A program made the position numbers and the translations under genes. The notes below the pieces were generated by a model. It was not told the DNA's origin, ran no database searches, and was given only the letters and a program-made list of their open reading frames with translations. 64,000 nucleotides of DNA from Gambelia wislizenii (lineage: Eukaryota > Chordata > Lepidosauria > Squamata > Crotaphytidae), in contig JAUMIR010000005.1 in assembly GCA_030847615.1 (NCBI GenBank), forward strand, positions 105,615,116 through 105,679,115. The letters are read 5' to 3'. Shown here piece by piece: positions 46,637 to 56,365 of the stretch. Every line of letters starts with the position of its first letter. The first letter of the stretch is position 1.

Positions 46637-49510
46637 TCATTGTATAGAAGATAACAACACAGCCTTCCCAAAGGCCGCCTCGGTCCTAGAACGAGAATCA
46701 AGTCTATAATGAGATATAAAAGTCAAAGGTGATGACCAAGTCGCAGCTCTGCAAATGACCTCTAGAGGCACTCCAGAGAGAAAGGCTGTCGAGGTGGAGA
46801 CAGCTCTCGTAGAGTGTCCTCGAATTCGAGAAGGCAGGGGTTTCTTGGCCAGTTCGTAGCAAAGAGCGATGGTCGATGTCACCCACTTGGATAGTCTCTG
46901 TGAAGAGATGGGCTCTCCCAGCTTCGAGTCGGCATACGACACAAACAGTTTGGGAGACTTTCTGTGGGACGCAGTCCGCTGAATGTAGAAAGCCAAAGCC
47001 CTCCGAACGTCCATCAGATGAAGGGTGCGTTCAAAATCGTCCTTCGGATCCTGCATCAAAGCGGGGAGAGTGATGGTTTGATTGAGGTGAAAACTGGAGA
47101 CCACCTTCGGTAAGAAGGAGATGTCGGGATGGAGGACCACTTTGTGCTTGTGGAAAGCCGTATAGGGAGGATCCGACCTCAAGGCACAGAGCTCACTAGC
47201 CCGACGCGCCGAAGTGATGGCCACAAGGAACGCCGTTTTCCAGGAAAGCAGTCGAAGATCTGCAGAAGCCATCGGCTCGAACGGTCGGCGGACAAGCTGT
47301 GAGAGCACCAGTTCAAGGCTCCACGACGGTGTCGGCTCAATCACCGGGGGATGGAGGTTCGCAAAGCCCTTCAAGAACCTCTTCATCGTGACGTCCACGA
47401 AGGGGGAAGGGAGACCTCTCGCCTGGAATTCAGTAGAGATGGCTGCCAAGTAGCCCCGGATCGAAGACAGTGACAGGCCCGCAGAAGACAGGTGGAAAAG
47501 AAATTCGAGGACTGTCGGGATGGAGAATTGGGCAGGGGCTGGATCCCGGGATGCCAAGAAACTTTCATACTTCTTCCACTTATAGTGGTAAGATCTTCTG
47601 GTGGATGGCCTCCTTGCCACATTGATGACAGCTTGGACGTCTGGGTGTAGAGATGCAGGTTGTCTCGGTACGGAAGATGAACTCGAAGGAGTCGAACCCG
47701 AGGGGAAAGTCACAGGGTCAACCTCCAGGCAGTCAGGTTTAGAGTGTCTAAGTCGGGATGTCTGATCTTGCCTTCCTGAAGGGTGAGTAGATCTGGACGG
47801 GATGGAAGGCGGATGAAACGGCGGTTCGACAAGCGAAGCAAGGTTGCAAACCACGGTTGTCGAGGCCACCATGGTGCGATGAGGATAGCATTCGTTCTGT
47901 CCCGACGAAGCTTGGTGATCACTCTTGTCAGCAACGGGAACGGGGGAAACAGGTAGAGTAATGGGCCCGACCATCGAAACAGGAACGCATCTCCTCTCGA
48001 GTTCGGAGCTGGGTACCTCGAGCAAAATTGGGGACACTGGGTGTTCTCGGGGGAAGCAAAAAAATCCACTTGAGGGAACCCCCAGGTCCGAAATAGGTCT
48101 AGAGTGACCGACTTGTGGAGCTGCCAGTCGTGGATGGAGAGACTCGAACGGCTGAGTCCGTCGGCAAGAGTGTTTTCCTCCCCTGGGAGATGGATGGATT
48201 GGAGAAACACCTTTCTTGTCACACACCATTCCCATATGTCCAGCGTGAGTTGAAGAAGTTGCGGGGATCTCGTGCCTCCCTGCTTGTTTATGTAGTACAT
48301 AACCAACGTGTTGTCCGTCAACACCAGTACCGACTTGCCCCTTACCAGGGACTCGAAGGCCCTCAACGCTTTCTGAACTGCAAGAAGCTCCAGTACGTTG
48401 ATATGGAGGGTTTGCTCCTCCATGCTCCATGAGCCTCGGATCTCGTAGGAGTCGAGATGCGCTCCCCATCCTTGCATCGACGCGTCCGTTGTCAGAGAGG
48501 TGTCCGGTTGCGGGGGGTCGAAGGGCATGCCCGCCAAGACATTGTCCGGTACCAACCACCAATCCAGCGACCTCAGGACCACTCTCAGCATCGTGAGCAT
48601 CTTGTTTGGAAGGTCGTGAAGAGGATCGAATACCTGCAGGAACCAATGTTGGAGAGGCCGGAATCGAAGCCTGGCAAGTCGAGTCACATAAGTCGTAGCG
48701 GCCATGTGACCGAGGAGCACCTGGACTGAGTGTGCCGGAAGCCTTCTTGACTGACGGCAGGTGTAGATCAGGGAACGTAGGGTGTCGAAGCGGTCTCGCG
48801 GCAGGTAGGCTGTTGCAGTTAAAGAGTTCAAACGTGCACCAATGAAATGAATCACCTGCGTTGGCAAGAGTTGGGATTTCTTGATGTTGACAACAAGTCC
48901 CAGGCAGCCTAAGACATCTAAGGAGAGGCCAATATCGAGTTCGAGCTGATGACGAGTCTGCGCAACAATCAGCCAGTCGTCGATGTAAGGGAAAACTTCT
49001 ACGCCCTGCTGGCGAAGAAAGGCCGCCACTACTGCCATACATTTCGTGAAGACACGAGGAGCGGTGGAGAGACCAAAGGGAAGAACTCTGAACTGGAAGA
49101 TGTCGGTCCCGACCTGAAATGCCAGAAAGCGCCTGTGGGCTGGGTGGATCCCGATGTGAAAGTAGGCGTCCTTCAGGTCTATGGACGCGAACCAGTAGTC
49201 CTGCCGCAGAAGTGGAAGGATCGAAGCTAAGGTGACCATCCTGAACTTTCTTGGCGTTATGTACTTGTTCACTCCGCGAAGGTCGAGAATCGGACGGAAC
49301 CTGCCATCCTTCTTGTCGACCAGAAAGTACCTCGAGAAGAAGCAGAGGTGATGGAGAGCGGGGTCGACGGGCTCGATGGCCCCCTTCTGCAGCAGAGTGT
49401 CCACCTCCTCGAGGAGGGGAGGGGAGGGCAGTGTTGAACGAACCCGTCCCATCGGAGGCAGAGTGTCGAACTCTATCCAATAGCCTGTTTGGACGATTTG
49501 GAGCACCCAT
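46637..49510 (-). CDS. DIRS B tyrosine recombinase frame (957 codons)
   Basis: The tyrosine recombinase integrates the circular DNA intermediate of DIRS elements. The frame is open from ATG 49510 to the stop at 46637, but only about the last 320 residues (from HPDVQAVINVARRPSTRRSY) belong to the domain. It starts with a core-binding part (SIPTVLEFLFHLSSAGLSLS, SIRGYLAAISTEFQARGLPS). The catalytic part has Arg770 in ARRASEL, His899 and Arg902 in GHSTR, and the nucleophile Tyr935 in ISHYRLDSRS. The first about 600 codons overlap RT-RNase H in another frame. Such an overlap is known from DIRS-1, but whether the N-terminal part is translated cannot be told; the domain could instead be made from an internal start or a spliced RNA. 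Confidence 0.9.
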   Translation of the reverse strand: MGAPNRPNRLLDRVRHSASDGTGSFNTALPSPPRGGGHSAAEGGHRARRPRSPSPLLLLEVLSGRQEGWQVPSDSRPSRSEQVHNAKKVQDGHLSFDPSTSAAGLLVRVHRPEGRLLSHRDPPSPQALSGISGRDRHLPVQSSSLWSLHRSSCLHEMYGSSGGLSSPAGRRSFPLHRRLADCCADSSSARTRYWPLLRCLRLPGTCCQHQEIPTLANAGDSFHWCTFELFNCNSLPAARPLRHPTFPDLHLPSVKKASGTLSPGAPRSHGRYDLCDSTCQASIPASPTLVPAGIRSSSRPSKQDAHDAESGPEVAGLVVGTGQCLGGHALRPPATGHLSDNGRVDARMGSASRLLRDPRLMEHGGANPPYQRTGASCSSESVEGLRVPGKGQVGTGVDGQHVGYVLHKQAGRHEIPATSSTHAGHMGMVCDKKGVSPIHPSPRGGKHSCRRTQPFESLHPRLAAPQVGHSRPISDLGVPSSGFFCFPREHPVSPILLEVPSSELERRCVPVSMVGPITLPVSPVPVADKSDHQASSGQNECYPHRTMVASTTVVCNLASLVEPPFHPPSIPSRSTHPSGRQDQTSRLRHSKPDCLEVDPVTFPSGSTPSSSSSVPRQPASLHPDVQAVINVARRPSTRRSYHYKWKKYESFLASRDPAPAQFSIPTVLEFLFHLSSAGLSLSSIRGYLAAISTEFQARGLPSPFVDVTMKRFLKGFANLHPPVIEPTPSWSLELVLSQLVRRPFEPMASADLRLLSWKTAFLVAITSARRASELCALRSDPPYTAFHKHKVVLHPDISFLPKVVSSFHLNQTITLPALMQDPKDDFERTLHLMDVRRALAFYIQRTASHRKSPKLFVSYADSKLGEPISSQRLSKWVTSTIALCYELAKKPLPSRIRGHSTRAVSTSTAFLSGVPLEVICRAATWSSPLTFISHYRLDSRSRTEAAFGKAVLLSSIQ

Positions 49511-49524
49511 CGATCGGAAGTCAC
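47710..49524 (-). CDS. DIRS B reverse transcriptase-RNase H (604 codons)
   Basis: It copies the element RNA into DNA. RT: FFSRYFLVDKKDGRFRPILD (61-80), catalytic Asp116 in SIDLKDAYF, LPFGLSTAPRVFTK (148-161) and the YIDD box at 180-183. RNase H: Asp347 (TTDAS), Glu379 (LEL), Asp404 (LTDNT) and Asp455 (LADGLSR). A DIRS-typical region with similarity to methyltransferases follows (PQVDFFASPENTQCPQF at 484-500, YLFPPFPLL at 524-532, PWWPRQPWF at 551-559). The first ATG is 49524, but the frame is open up to a TAG at 49576-49578 and upstream residues GDRLSNYQDAW align with copy A. The start may therefore come from splicing at 49575. Confidence 0.95.
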   Translation of the reverse strand: MTSDRWVLQIVQTGYWIEFDTLPPMGRVRSTLPSPPLLEEVDTLLQKGAIEPVDPALHHLCFFSRYFLVDKKDGRFRPILDLRGVNKYITPRKFRMVTLASILPLLRQDYWFASIDLKDAYFHIGIHPAHRRFLAFQVGTDIFQFRVLPFGLSTAPRVFTKCMAVVAAFLRQQGVEVFPYIDDWLIVAQTRHQLELDIGLSLDVLGCLGLVVNIKKSQLLPTQVIHFIGARLNSLTATAYLPRDRFDTLRSLIYTCRQSRRLPAHSVQVLLGHMAATTYVTRLARLRFRPLQHWFLQVFDPLHDLPNKMLTMLRVVLRSLDWWLVPDNVLAGMPFDPPQPDTSLTTDASMQGWGAHLDSYEIRGSWSMEEQTLHINVLELLAVQKALRAFESLVRGKSVLVLTDNTLVMYYINKQGGTRSPQLLQLTLDIWEWCVTRKVFLQSIHLPGEENTLADGLSRSSLSIHDWQLHKSVTLDLFRTWGFPQVDFFASPENTQCPQFCSRYPAPNSRGDAFLFRWSGPLLYLFPPFPLLTRVITKLRRDRTNAILIAPWWPRQPWFATLLRLSNRRFIRLPSRPDLLTLQEGKIRHPDLDTLNLTAWRLTL

Positions 49525-49574
49525 TGAGAACCAGGCGTCTTGGTAGTTGGACAGTCGATCTCCGAAGAGAGGAG

Positions 49575-49610
49575 TCTAAGGAGAAACAAAGAGATCATCA
49601 GACAGGAGGG
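49575..49610 (-). promoter_or_regulatory. Possible 3' splice site before DIRS B RT frame
   Basis: Between the gag stop (49611) and the RT frame the minus strand reads CCTCCTGTCTGATGATCTC then TTTGTTTCTCCTTAG, a pyrimidine tract ending in AG at 49576. Copy A has a stronger version at the same place (TTTTTCTCCTTCTCTCCCCAG before ATG 39940). A donor was not identified. Confidence 0.45.
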
Positions 49611-51875
49611 TTAGAATTTCCTTCGACCCTGGTCCCTGGGCCGTTGCCTGGGCTGTTGTCGGTGCCTGGAGCCCGAGCCCTGGCTCCTCACCGAAGAGGC
49701 TGGAGATGTGGAAGGAACATAACGGGAACGCCGGTAGGTTTGACCCGAATACCCCCGCCTGGGCTGTTGGCCAAATGGTGAAGCCTGCCATGGAAACCTC
49801 CCTCTGGACCGGTACTGGTATGTGGAGGTGGAGCCCATACCATACTTCCTGGCCGCATTTCTCATCTTTTGAGCAAATTCGAGCTTGTCATCGGTAGAAC
49901 CGTTGAACAAGCCCAACTCGTCAAAGGGGAGGTCTTCAATTGTTGCTGACGCCTGGGGCGTGAGGCCAGAAGAACATAGCCAAGCATGTCATCTCAGGGC
50001 TACCGAGCCCGCGATGGCTTTTGCAGCGCAATCTGCCATATGTCTGGCCGAGTTCATCTGAAGGCCTGCGAGAGATTGTGCCTCGGATTGTATGGCCTCC
50101 GCCATTCTGCGCCGTTCCTCAGGAAGATCTTTGATCAAGAGGTTCATTCGTTCCCATAGCACTTGCTGGTATGCTCCCATGCACGCCGAGTAGTTAGCGA
50201 CACGGAAGCTCAACCCAGCCGCCGAGTATATCTTCTTGCCGACGATGTTGAGCTTCCTACCCTCAGGGTCTGGAGGGGAAGATAGGGGCCGGCGTTGCTT
50301 TCTGTTTTGAGCTACCTCTACAACCACCGAGTTCGGTTTCAGGTGGTTTTGCAGCCAGTCGACATGTTCTCCGCCCACTCTGTATAGCCTGTCAATCTTT
50401 CTGGACGTGGATTGTATCGATGAAGGGTTTTCCCAAGACCCTTGGGCCAGCTTCAACAATGAGGGCAGGACTGGTATGACCGAAGCTGGTGGAGCTTTTG
50501 ATTGAATTCTTTGAAAAATGGGATCCACAGGATCAGCTGGGTGCTCCTCGAATTTCAAGTCCAGAGCGTGCGACATCCTCACCATCTGCTCCCCAAAGGC
50601 TCGGACATCATCCGTTGGGGAAGCGGAATCGTCGTCCATCAGCTCTGACTTTGGGGACGGTAGATAGGGCCTGTAGAAGTCCAAGGAAGCAACTGACTCA
50701 GATGAAGATGCGTCAGGCGAACGGCTTCTAGGTCGAATCGGCATCAGAGAGCGAGGCTGTGGGGTTGGTGGAGTCCGTGGCAGAGGTCGGTGCTCAAGTG
50801 GAGAAACCTGAACAGTAGCGTCTCGGTGTGAAGCAACATCCAAAATCACCGGCGAACGAGAGCGTGGTCTCGGAAGCGAGGGTTGCGGTACCTCAATAAG
50901 ATCTCCTCTGGGGTTGAAGATCTGCGACCCCGACGGAGAGCCCAGATGAGTTCTACAAATGGAACGGGCCAAGTCATATGCAGAGTAAGCAGGCACATCC
51001 TCTCTGATGGAGGAAATGAGAGGCCGAGCCAGGTCTTCGGATTCGACAATCTCCACGTCGACATCCGAAGAGTGGCGTCGGAGAAGTTGGTCCCGTGACA
51101 CAACTAGAGCTGGTGATGATTCCACCCGCTTCGCAACATCCACGGCAGGGGAAAGCTCAACAGTCACAACATCCAAAGGTTGAGGAGGGGTCCGCAAATC
51201 ACGGGCTGCCACATCCGGAGTAGGCGGAGGTGGAGGGCGAAGAAACGCCTCGTCCGAGCCCTTCGGATCCCGAGGAGGGACTTGTGGAACCGCATGTTCC
51301 GCCGGCTTGGATTTCTTATCTTTGTCTTTCCTGCCCTCCAAATGTTTGGAGAGATGCTTCTCCTATTTCTTCTTCTTAGCCGGTTCTGAGGTCGAGGCAG
51401 GAGCAGTGGAAGAGGGCTCCTTTTCACCCATAGCCTGCTTAGAGGTCGATGGAAGTGACTCGGTAGCTTTCTCCAAACGGCCTCGAGTCGAATCCGAGGA
51501 TACACGTCGATGGGTGGAGTGTAGAGCCTCGGGGTCTGACGCAGTGGAACGACGCCTCGAGGGGCTTCGAGACCGACGGCGCTTCTGGCCAGATGAAGGT
51601 GGGGACCGGGAGCGTTCACGGCCCCGAGACTCCGATGGAGGAGCCGAAGCAGAGGCAGGCGGTGCGGTCAGGAGCAAGGCCTTTTCGTATAAGAAGGATT
51701 TAAGGCGTGAGAGCCTATGCTTCCTGGCCTGCGGGGTGAAAGCTTTACAATGGACGCAAGCGTCGACATTGTGAGACTCGCCCAGACAGATCAAACAGCG
51801 GGAATGCCCATCCGCACTCGGGAGTTTCGCTTGGCAGATCACGCACCGCTTAAATGCCCCCTTAGTAGACATCAT
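49611..51875 (-). pseudogene. DIRS B gag with two in-frame stops
   Basis: One continuous frame of about 755 codons from ATG 51875 has TAG at 51363-51365 and TGA at 49989-49991. The N-terminus is a zinc-like segment (CVICQAKLPSADGHSRCLIC, CVHCKAFTPQARKH), followed by an Arg/Ser-rich stretch (RSRSPPSSGQKRRRSRSPSR). The middle has MVRMSHALDLKFEEHPADPV, DPIFQRIQ and RKIDRLYRVGGEHVDWLQNH. The C-terminal block reads MNSARHMADCAAKAIAGSVA, then (stop) HAWLCSSG, TIEDLPFDELGLF. The TGA is one CpG transition from the Arg expected by comparison with A. Gag would package element RNA. Confidence 0.9.
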
Positions 51876-52129
51876 AAATCACAATACTGCACAAGTCGTC
51901 AAAGAAAGAATCGTCGTCAAACCAGTCCAAGGTCAGTAACAGAGAGCAGAAGTAGCGACAAGCCAAAGGAGCGAGCAGAAATCGTAGTCAAAGCCAGAAG
52001 AAGTGGTCAAAAGCCAAAATACCAGAGTTAGATATCAAAGCCTTTAGGGGTAGCGAAAAAAACGTCATCGAAAGAGCAAGCCAAGTCAAATACCAATAAA
52101 TCTCAAAAACACCTAGCGCACAGAAGTTC

Positions 52130-52331
52130 CTTAAGCTGCTAACGCAGCGGAAAGAAAGGAACTGAGGGGATTTTAGGCGGGAAGCCCTTATAAGGGACTG
52201 TTAGGATGGGCGGAGTTACCGCCAAAAATGTATCAAAGCACATTCTGCCTAGCGATTCTAGAAGTTTCCGAGGCTCTGCGCAGGCGCAGGAGTAACCCAA
52301 CTGTGTGATTCACAGAGACCACGAAGAAGAT
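52130..52331. repeat. DIRS B right inverted terminal repeat
   Basis: From GGAACTGAGGGGATTTTAGG onward it is the reverse complement of about 46160-46300. The last 36 bp (52296-52331) are repeated as complement in the internal complementary region. As the element is read on minus, this is its 5' end and the likely promoter side. Confidence 0.93.
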
Positions 52332-53784
52332 CTGAAAGATCCTAATGAGACAGTTCACCTTTGTGTTTAACTCTCCTCCTTTACGTGATTGGCTTTTAGA
52401 GAGAGAAGGTCGATAGGGACATCGCTTCCATCAAAAGTGACCTAGAGTAAGTCTCCCCGCTTCTTGATTTACATGCACTTTTGCTGTTAGACTGCTTGTT
52501 TGGATCAAAACCAATTTGTTTTGGTCTTTCTGTCAGAACACTAAAAGTGTTAACCTTATTGCCTTCAATTCCAGCCGGTTTATACTGTGGGATAGATCCT
52601 ACTGATTCCACCTTCCTTGTGCATAGTGGGAGCTGAAAGTTGCTCCCCATCCCCTCAAGTTGGCATCAATTGTTGCTTGAATCTCTGGTAAAGCCCAGAT
52701 CAGACACCCTTTCTGGACTGTCAAGCGATAACCATCATAGGAATGATTCTCGTAACCACATGAGAAGTTGTAGTTGTATATGTTTTACTTGTGCTATCTG
52801 ATTTTGATATGGGAGCAGGAACCACTGGAGGCTCCTGGCATGGAATCATGCCCATGGCACACAGTCTATCACAGTAATTGGCTTGCAGGCATGCCAATAA
52901 CAGTAGATCTCATGTTTGGGACTGACATACCTGCTTGATGGTGTTCTGAATAGATCTTACCATCTCTTTGGTCAGGAAAACTCTCCCCAGCTGATTCTCA
53001 TGTTTGGGGAGAACATGGGGGGGGGATGAAGATGACTCCCACCATCTTGGAGATCCCTGCTAGTTTCCTCTGCAATCATCCTGTAATAGCATAGACTGTG
53101 CTGCCATGGGGTGTGTGGCAACTGAGGCACTTGGCAGGGAACTGCTGATTATGTTGAGGCAACTGCAACCTCTTTAGCAACACTTGACTGGAACCAATTA
53201 CCAGCAATTACTTCCTGAGACCCAGTCTGGGTCAGGCGCTTGTGATGCTTGGTTTTCCAGTCAAGGAAAGAAGAGTCTCCCTTCTCCAACCACACTCCCT
53301 TCACTTTGCTTTTAGCGCATTTCACAACATGGGTTTGGATTCTCTAAGCCCAGTAGAAAGAGGTGGGCAACACAGATTCTCCCATCATCCCTGGGCTTAC
53401 TTCCAAGGAACTCACTTCAGACATTGCGTCTTGTACTGAGAGGCCCACTAACACCACTTTCCTACTGTCTAGCCTGACAGACTGACAGAATAGGGACAGA
53501 AGAGAAAGAAGTTTTTTTTAAAAAAATAATCATGGCCAGGAAACAAGAGAACAGGGAAAATAAGAAAAGTGAAGAAAAAAGCAAAATATATAAATTTTAG
53601 AGGTGAAAGAGTGAGAACAGCTGTAGAGATAGCCTACTTTGGAGTAGACAGGAACTAGACTGAGAAATTGTGGGGGGTGATCCTCCTGCTGATGGCTTCC
53701 TCCAAGTCTATTTCTTGCCTACCAGACCAATGAGAAGGAGCAACCTGTGACAGGATGTTTCCTCCTCCATCTCTGGAAAAGTGT

Positions 53785-54788
53785 TGTATTTGTACCCTGC
53801 TTTTTCTTCATGGACCTCAAAGCAGCTTACGTTTATCCCTTCAAGAATCCTGTGAGGAAAATTAGCCTGAGACAGGGGTATATAAAACCTTCTCCCCTGC
53901 CTGGAGAGCAGCATTCCCTTAGGGGAAATCTGCTGGGCCCTGCATACAAGAAGCAGGCAGGATTAACCCAATCTCTGTCTTCCACATCACATACCCATAC
54001 TCATTCTTTGCACTTTCCCCAATGTCTTTTTTGACCTCTCACTTACCCCTGGTTTCTCAGTTAAAAAACAAAAACAAAACTTAAATGGGGCAGTGGAGGT
54101 GGGGTAGGATTTTGAAGTGTTGCAGTATATGGGAAAGAGAAGCCTCACCCTGTCCTCCCAATCCAGGATCCTACCCCTAGGGTATTCATTAGGTTTTAAA
54201 TAAGTGTAATTGCTGCACAGGGGTGGGGAGGCCCTATGGGCCATGTGCAGTTTGCAGGTTGGAAGTGCCATTCCCCTTTTCTAAAAGATGCCAGCTGTAT
54301 TCCCAGTGGTGTCTAAAACATAGTCTGGAGGACTGTGGAACAAGGAGCAACAATAACTGGCCTTATGTATTCCTTTGATTCCATCCTTCACACAGGAGGG
54401 GAAGGAATTAACATTAAAAGTTCCACTTCACAAGGATCCTGGTTAGTAGGATAGTTTGAGCAAATCACAATTTCCCCATTTAAACTACCTGAAAGCTGAA
54501 GCTCCACTTCTCCTCCACTTTCATGTAAATGAGGAGGAGCAGACGTTAGGATTTCCTTCTACTTATTCCCAAACTTTCAAAGTCTTGTTTGGGAGCCTTT
54601 CTGAATAAGGCCAGCCTTAGTTCTTTTAAGGTCACTCTTGTAGCACAGAAGCTTGTAGCACAGAAAATATTTCAATATGCTAGTCCAATGTGAACACTCT
54701 AGTTATCACATTTCTTAATATCTAATCTAAACAATAACATATTCATGTGATTTTACAAGTTGTCAATTAGATTTGAAAACTGATATAC
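53785..54788. other. WDR19 intron, possible old repeat remnant
   Basis: The first 120 bp (ACCTCAAAGCAGCTTACG, AATCCTGTGAGGAAAATTAGCC) resemble the tail of an ancient LINE or SINE. The rest shows nothing supported. Confidence 0.35.
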
Positions 54789-54859
54789 CTTTATTTTCAT
54801 CCTCCAAATTTATTATGGCATACATTTCATTCAGATCTGACAGGTCATGAATCTTGATG
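54789..54859 (-). CDS. WDR19: WDR19 exon (first in window; end of first propeller)
   Basis: This 71-bp exon starts after an AG acceptor (CT at 54860-54861 on plus) and ends at a GT donor (AC at 54787-54788). It encodes IKIHDLSDLNEMYAIINL followed by EDENK, ending one base into a Gly codon that the next exon completes. This matches the segment just before the conserved [11 protein letters not shown] strand of WDR19. No upstream exon was found between here and 64000, so the preceding intron exceeds 9.1 kb. Confidence 0.93.
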
Positions 54860-55185
54860 CTAAAATAAAAATAAAAGACCACTCTCTTCAAAACCATAAT
54901 TTAATAATGTATAACATGATATTAATCACTAAGAAATTTACCCAACATTACCCAGGTTGATGTTAGTTTATTGTATTACTATCCCTTTATATTGCCATAT
55001 CACTTGATCACTCTTATCACTTGATCACTCTAGGAATCATACCTCTATAAAATTTCTTTCACACCATTTTCCATGCAAAATAGACCCAAATGAACATTTC
55101 TTATTTTCAGGAATTTTCAGGATGTCAACTTGGTTGTAAATATCAAGTTTGGTCAAAATCAATTCATAAATTCTAGAGTAAAAAT

Positions 55186-55421
55186 GTTGTTGCTGTGTGC
55201 CTTCAAGTCATTTCTGATTTATGGCAACCCTAAGGTGACCCTATCATGCTGTTTTCTAAGCAAGATGTGTTGGGGGGGGGTGGTGCCCTTGCCATCCTCT
55301 GAGACTGAGGAAGTGTGACTTGCCCAAGGTCACTCAGTGGGGTTCTATGGTCCAGCAGGGATTTGAACCCTGCTCCCCAGAGTCCTAGTCCAGCACCCAA
55401 ACTACTACCCCATGCTGGCTC
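55186..55421 (-). mobile_element. tRNA-derived SINE with Bov-B-like tail (Sauria-SINE-like)
   Basis: On minus the head is GAGCCAGCATGGGGTAGTAG, with a B box GGTTCAAATCC. The body contains TGACTTGCCCAAGGTCACTC on plus, and the tail (plus GTGCCTTCAAGTCATTTCTG, ATTTATGGCAACCCTA) resembles the Bov-B 3' end. A 13-14 bp near-perfect duplication TCTAGAG(T)AAAAAT flanks it (55172-55185, 55422-55434). Such SINEs use Bov-B machinery. Confidence 0.8.
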
Positions 55422-55625
55422 TCTAGAGAAAAATACAGAGCTGCAAAGTTTCTGGGAGGTACCCCAATAGTAGAGGAATTGGATTCAAAAATTTCACCAT
55501 GGTCTTATTTTGGGTCCACCAGATAAAAGAAGTTGGCGACAGTGTGACATTTGTATAGCACATCAACAAACCTACTGTTGAGAAAAACTATATTCCAGAA
55601 ATTACATTTATTGTACAGAATATAA

Positions 55626-55659
<34 letters not shown>
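55626..55659. repeat. (AAT)n microsatellite
   Basis: About eleven AAT units in intronic sequence. Confidence 0.9.
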
Positions 55660-56257
55660 TATAAAAGTTCGTTTGCCCTCACGCCCAATCATTTAGTATT
55701 ATGAAATATATATATACAGCTATACAGACTTTAGCATGGATATATTTAAATTAGCTCTGCTCCTCTAGTATACACTAAAATACGAAAATTGAAATCCAGT
55801 TTTATTATTTAACATACATAAGGAACTATGACCATTAAGGGAGAGTCTGAAAAGAAAGATGGATGCTTCCCCATCAACAGTTCTTTACACTACAATCCTG
55901 TCTTGATATCTCATTGAATCCAGTTTTAAAAGAATACCATAGTCTTCTTCCAATTTTTGTTTTAAAAATCCATCAAAGCTTCTTAGCAGGAAATGAGAGG
56001 TTGATCATGTGAATTATCATTCTAGGAAGGCTGAAGGAGCAATCGACTACCACTGGGTTATTTACCTTGTGCCAGCTGATCAAAGCAGGAGACCAGGGTT
56101 CTAAACCATTTCACCCATTCCTTCTTTCTCTTCCTTCTTCAGTTTTGTTAGCCTTGCAAGGGGTGTGTGTGTTAAAATCAAACTTAGATGTTAAAGTTAG
56201 AAACGGACCGACCTCCTCCTTCTTCTTCTTTTTTTAAACTACAGCCACGGGTGGGGG

Positions 56258-56365
56258 TGGATTGCTCCTTCAGCCTTCCTAGAATGATCATTCATGGTAA
56301 ATATCAACCTCTCATTCTCAGGAAGGCTAAAGAAAAAATCCACTACCACTGGAATATAACCAAGC
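56258..56365. repeat. DIRS I internal complementary region
   Basis: It reads GGATTGCTCCTTCAGCCTTC, then CATTCATGGTAAATATCAACC (left-end complement), followed by CATTCTCAGGAAGGCTAAAG and CCACTACCACTGG (right-end complement). Confidence 0.75.

Larger units (their letters stand above)
46102..52331 (-). mobile_element. DIRS-type retrotransposon B, best preserved copy
   Basis: A 6,230-bp element inserted in DIRS H. Coding order on minus is gag (51875-49611), RT-RNase H (49524-47710) and tyrosine recombinase (ending 46637), with inverted terminal repeats and an internal complementary region, the defining architecture of DIRS retrotransposons. It is CpG-rich unlike A and C, pointing to recent arrival. 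RT-RNase H and recombinase frames are fully open with all recognised catalytic residues; gag has two in-frame stops. No target duplication is seen, as expected for recombinase-mediated integration. Confidence 0.96.
44419..53784 (-). mobile_element. DIRS-type retrotransposon H, interrupted by copy B
   Basis: The left end at 44419-44520 (TTGGTCTTACCTATGAAATG, GAAACATCCTGTCATGGG, GGTTGCTCCTCCTCAT) is the inverted repeat of 53700-53784. An internal complementary region at 44746-44830 joins the complements of both ends. Left of B, recombinase remnants (44900-45800) and an RNase H C-terminal remnant (PQVDLFASLVNNKLSRFFSRF near 46000) are read on minus. Right of B lie 1.4 kb of gag-like sequence and the right end. 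H belongs to the same end-type as E. Own length is about 3.1 kb, so it is internally deleted. Confidence 0.8.

Noticed and set aside
46102..52331. Integrated virus or Gypsy-type element as explanation of the long frames
   Set aside because: There is a tyrosine recombinase instead of an integrase, inverted terminal repeats instead of LTRs, an internal complementary region, and no envelope gene; this is DIRS.
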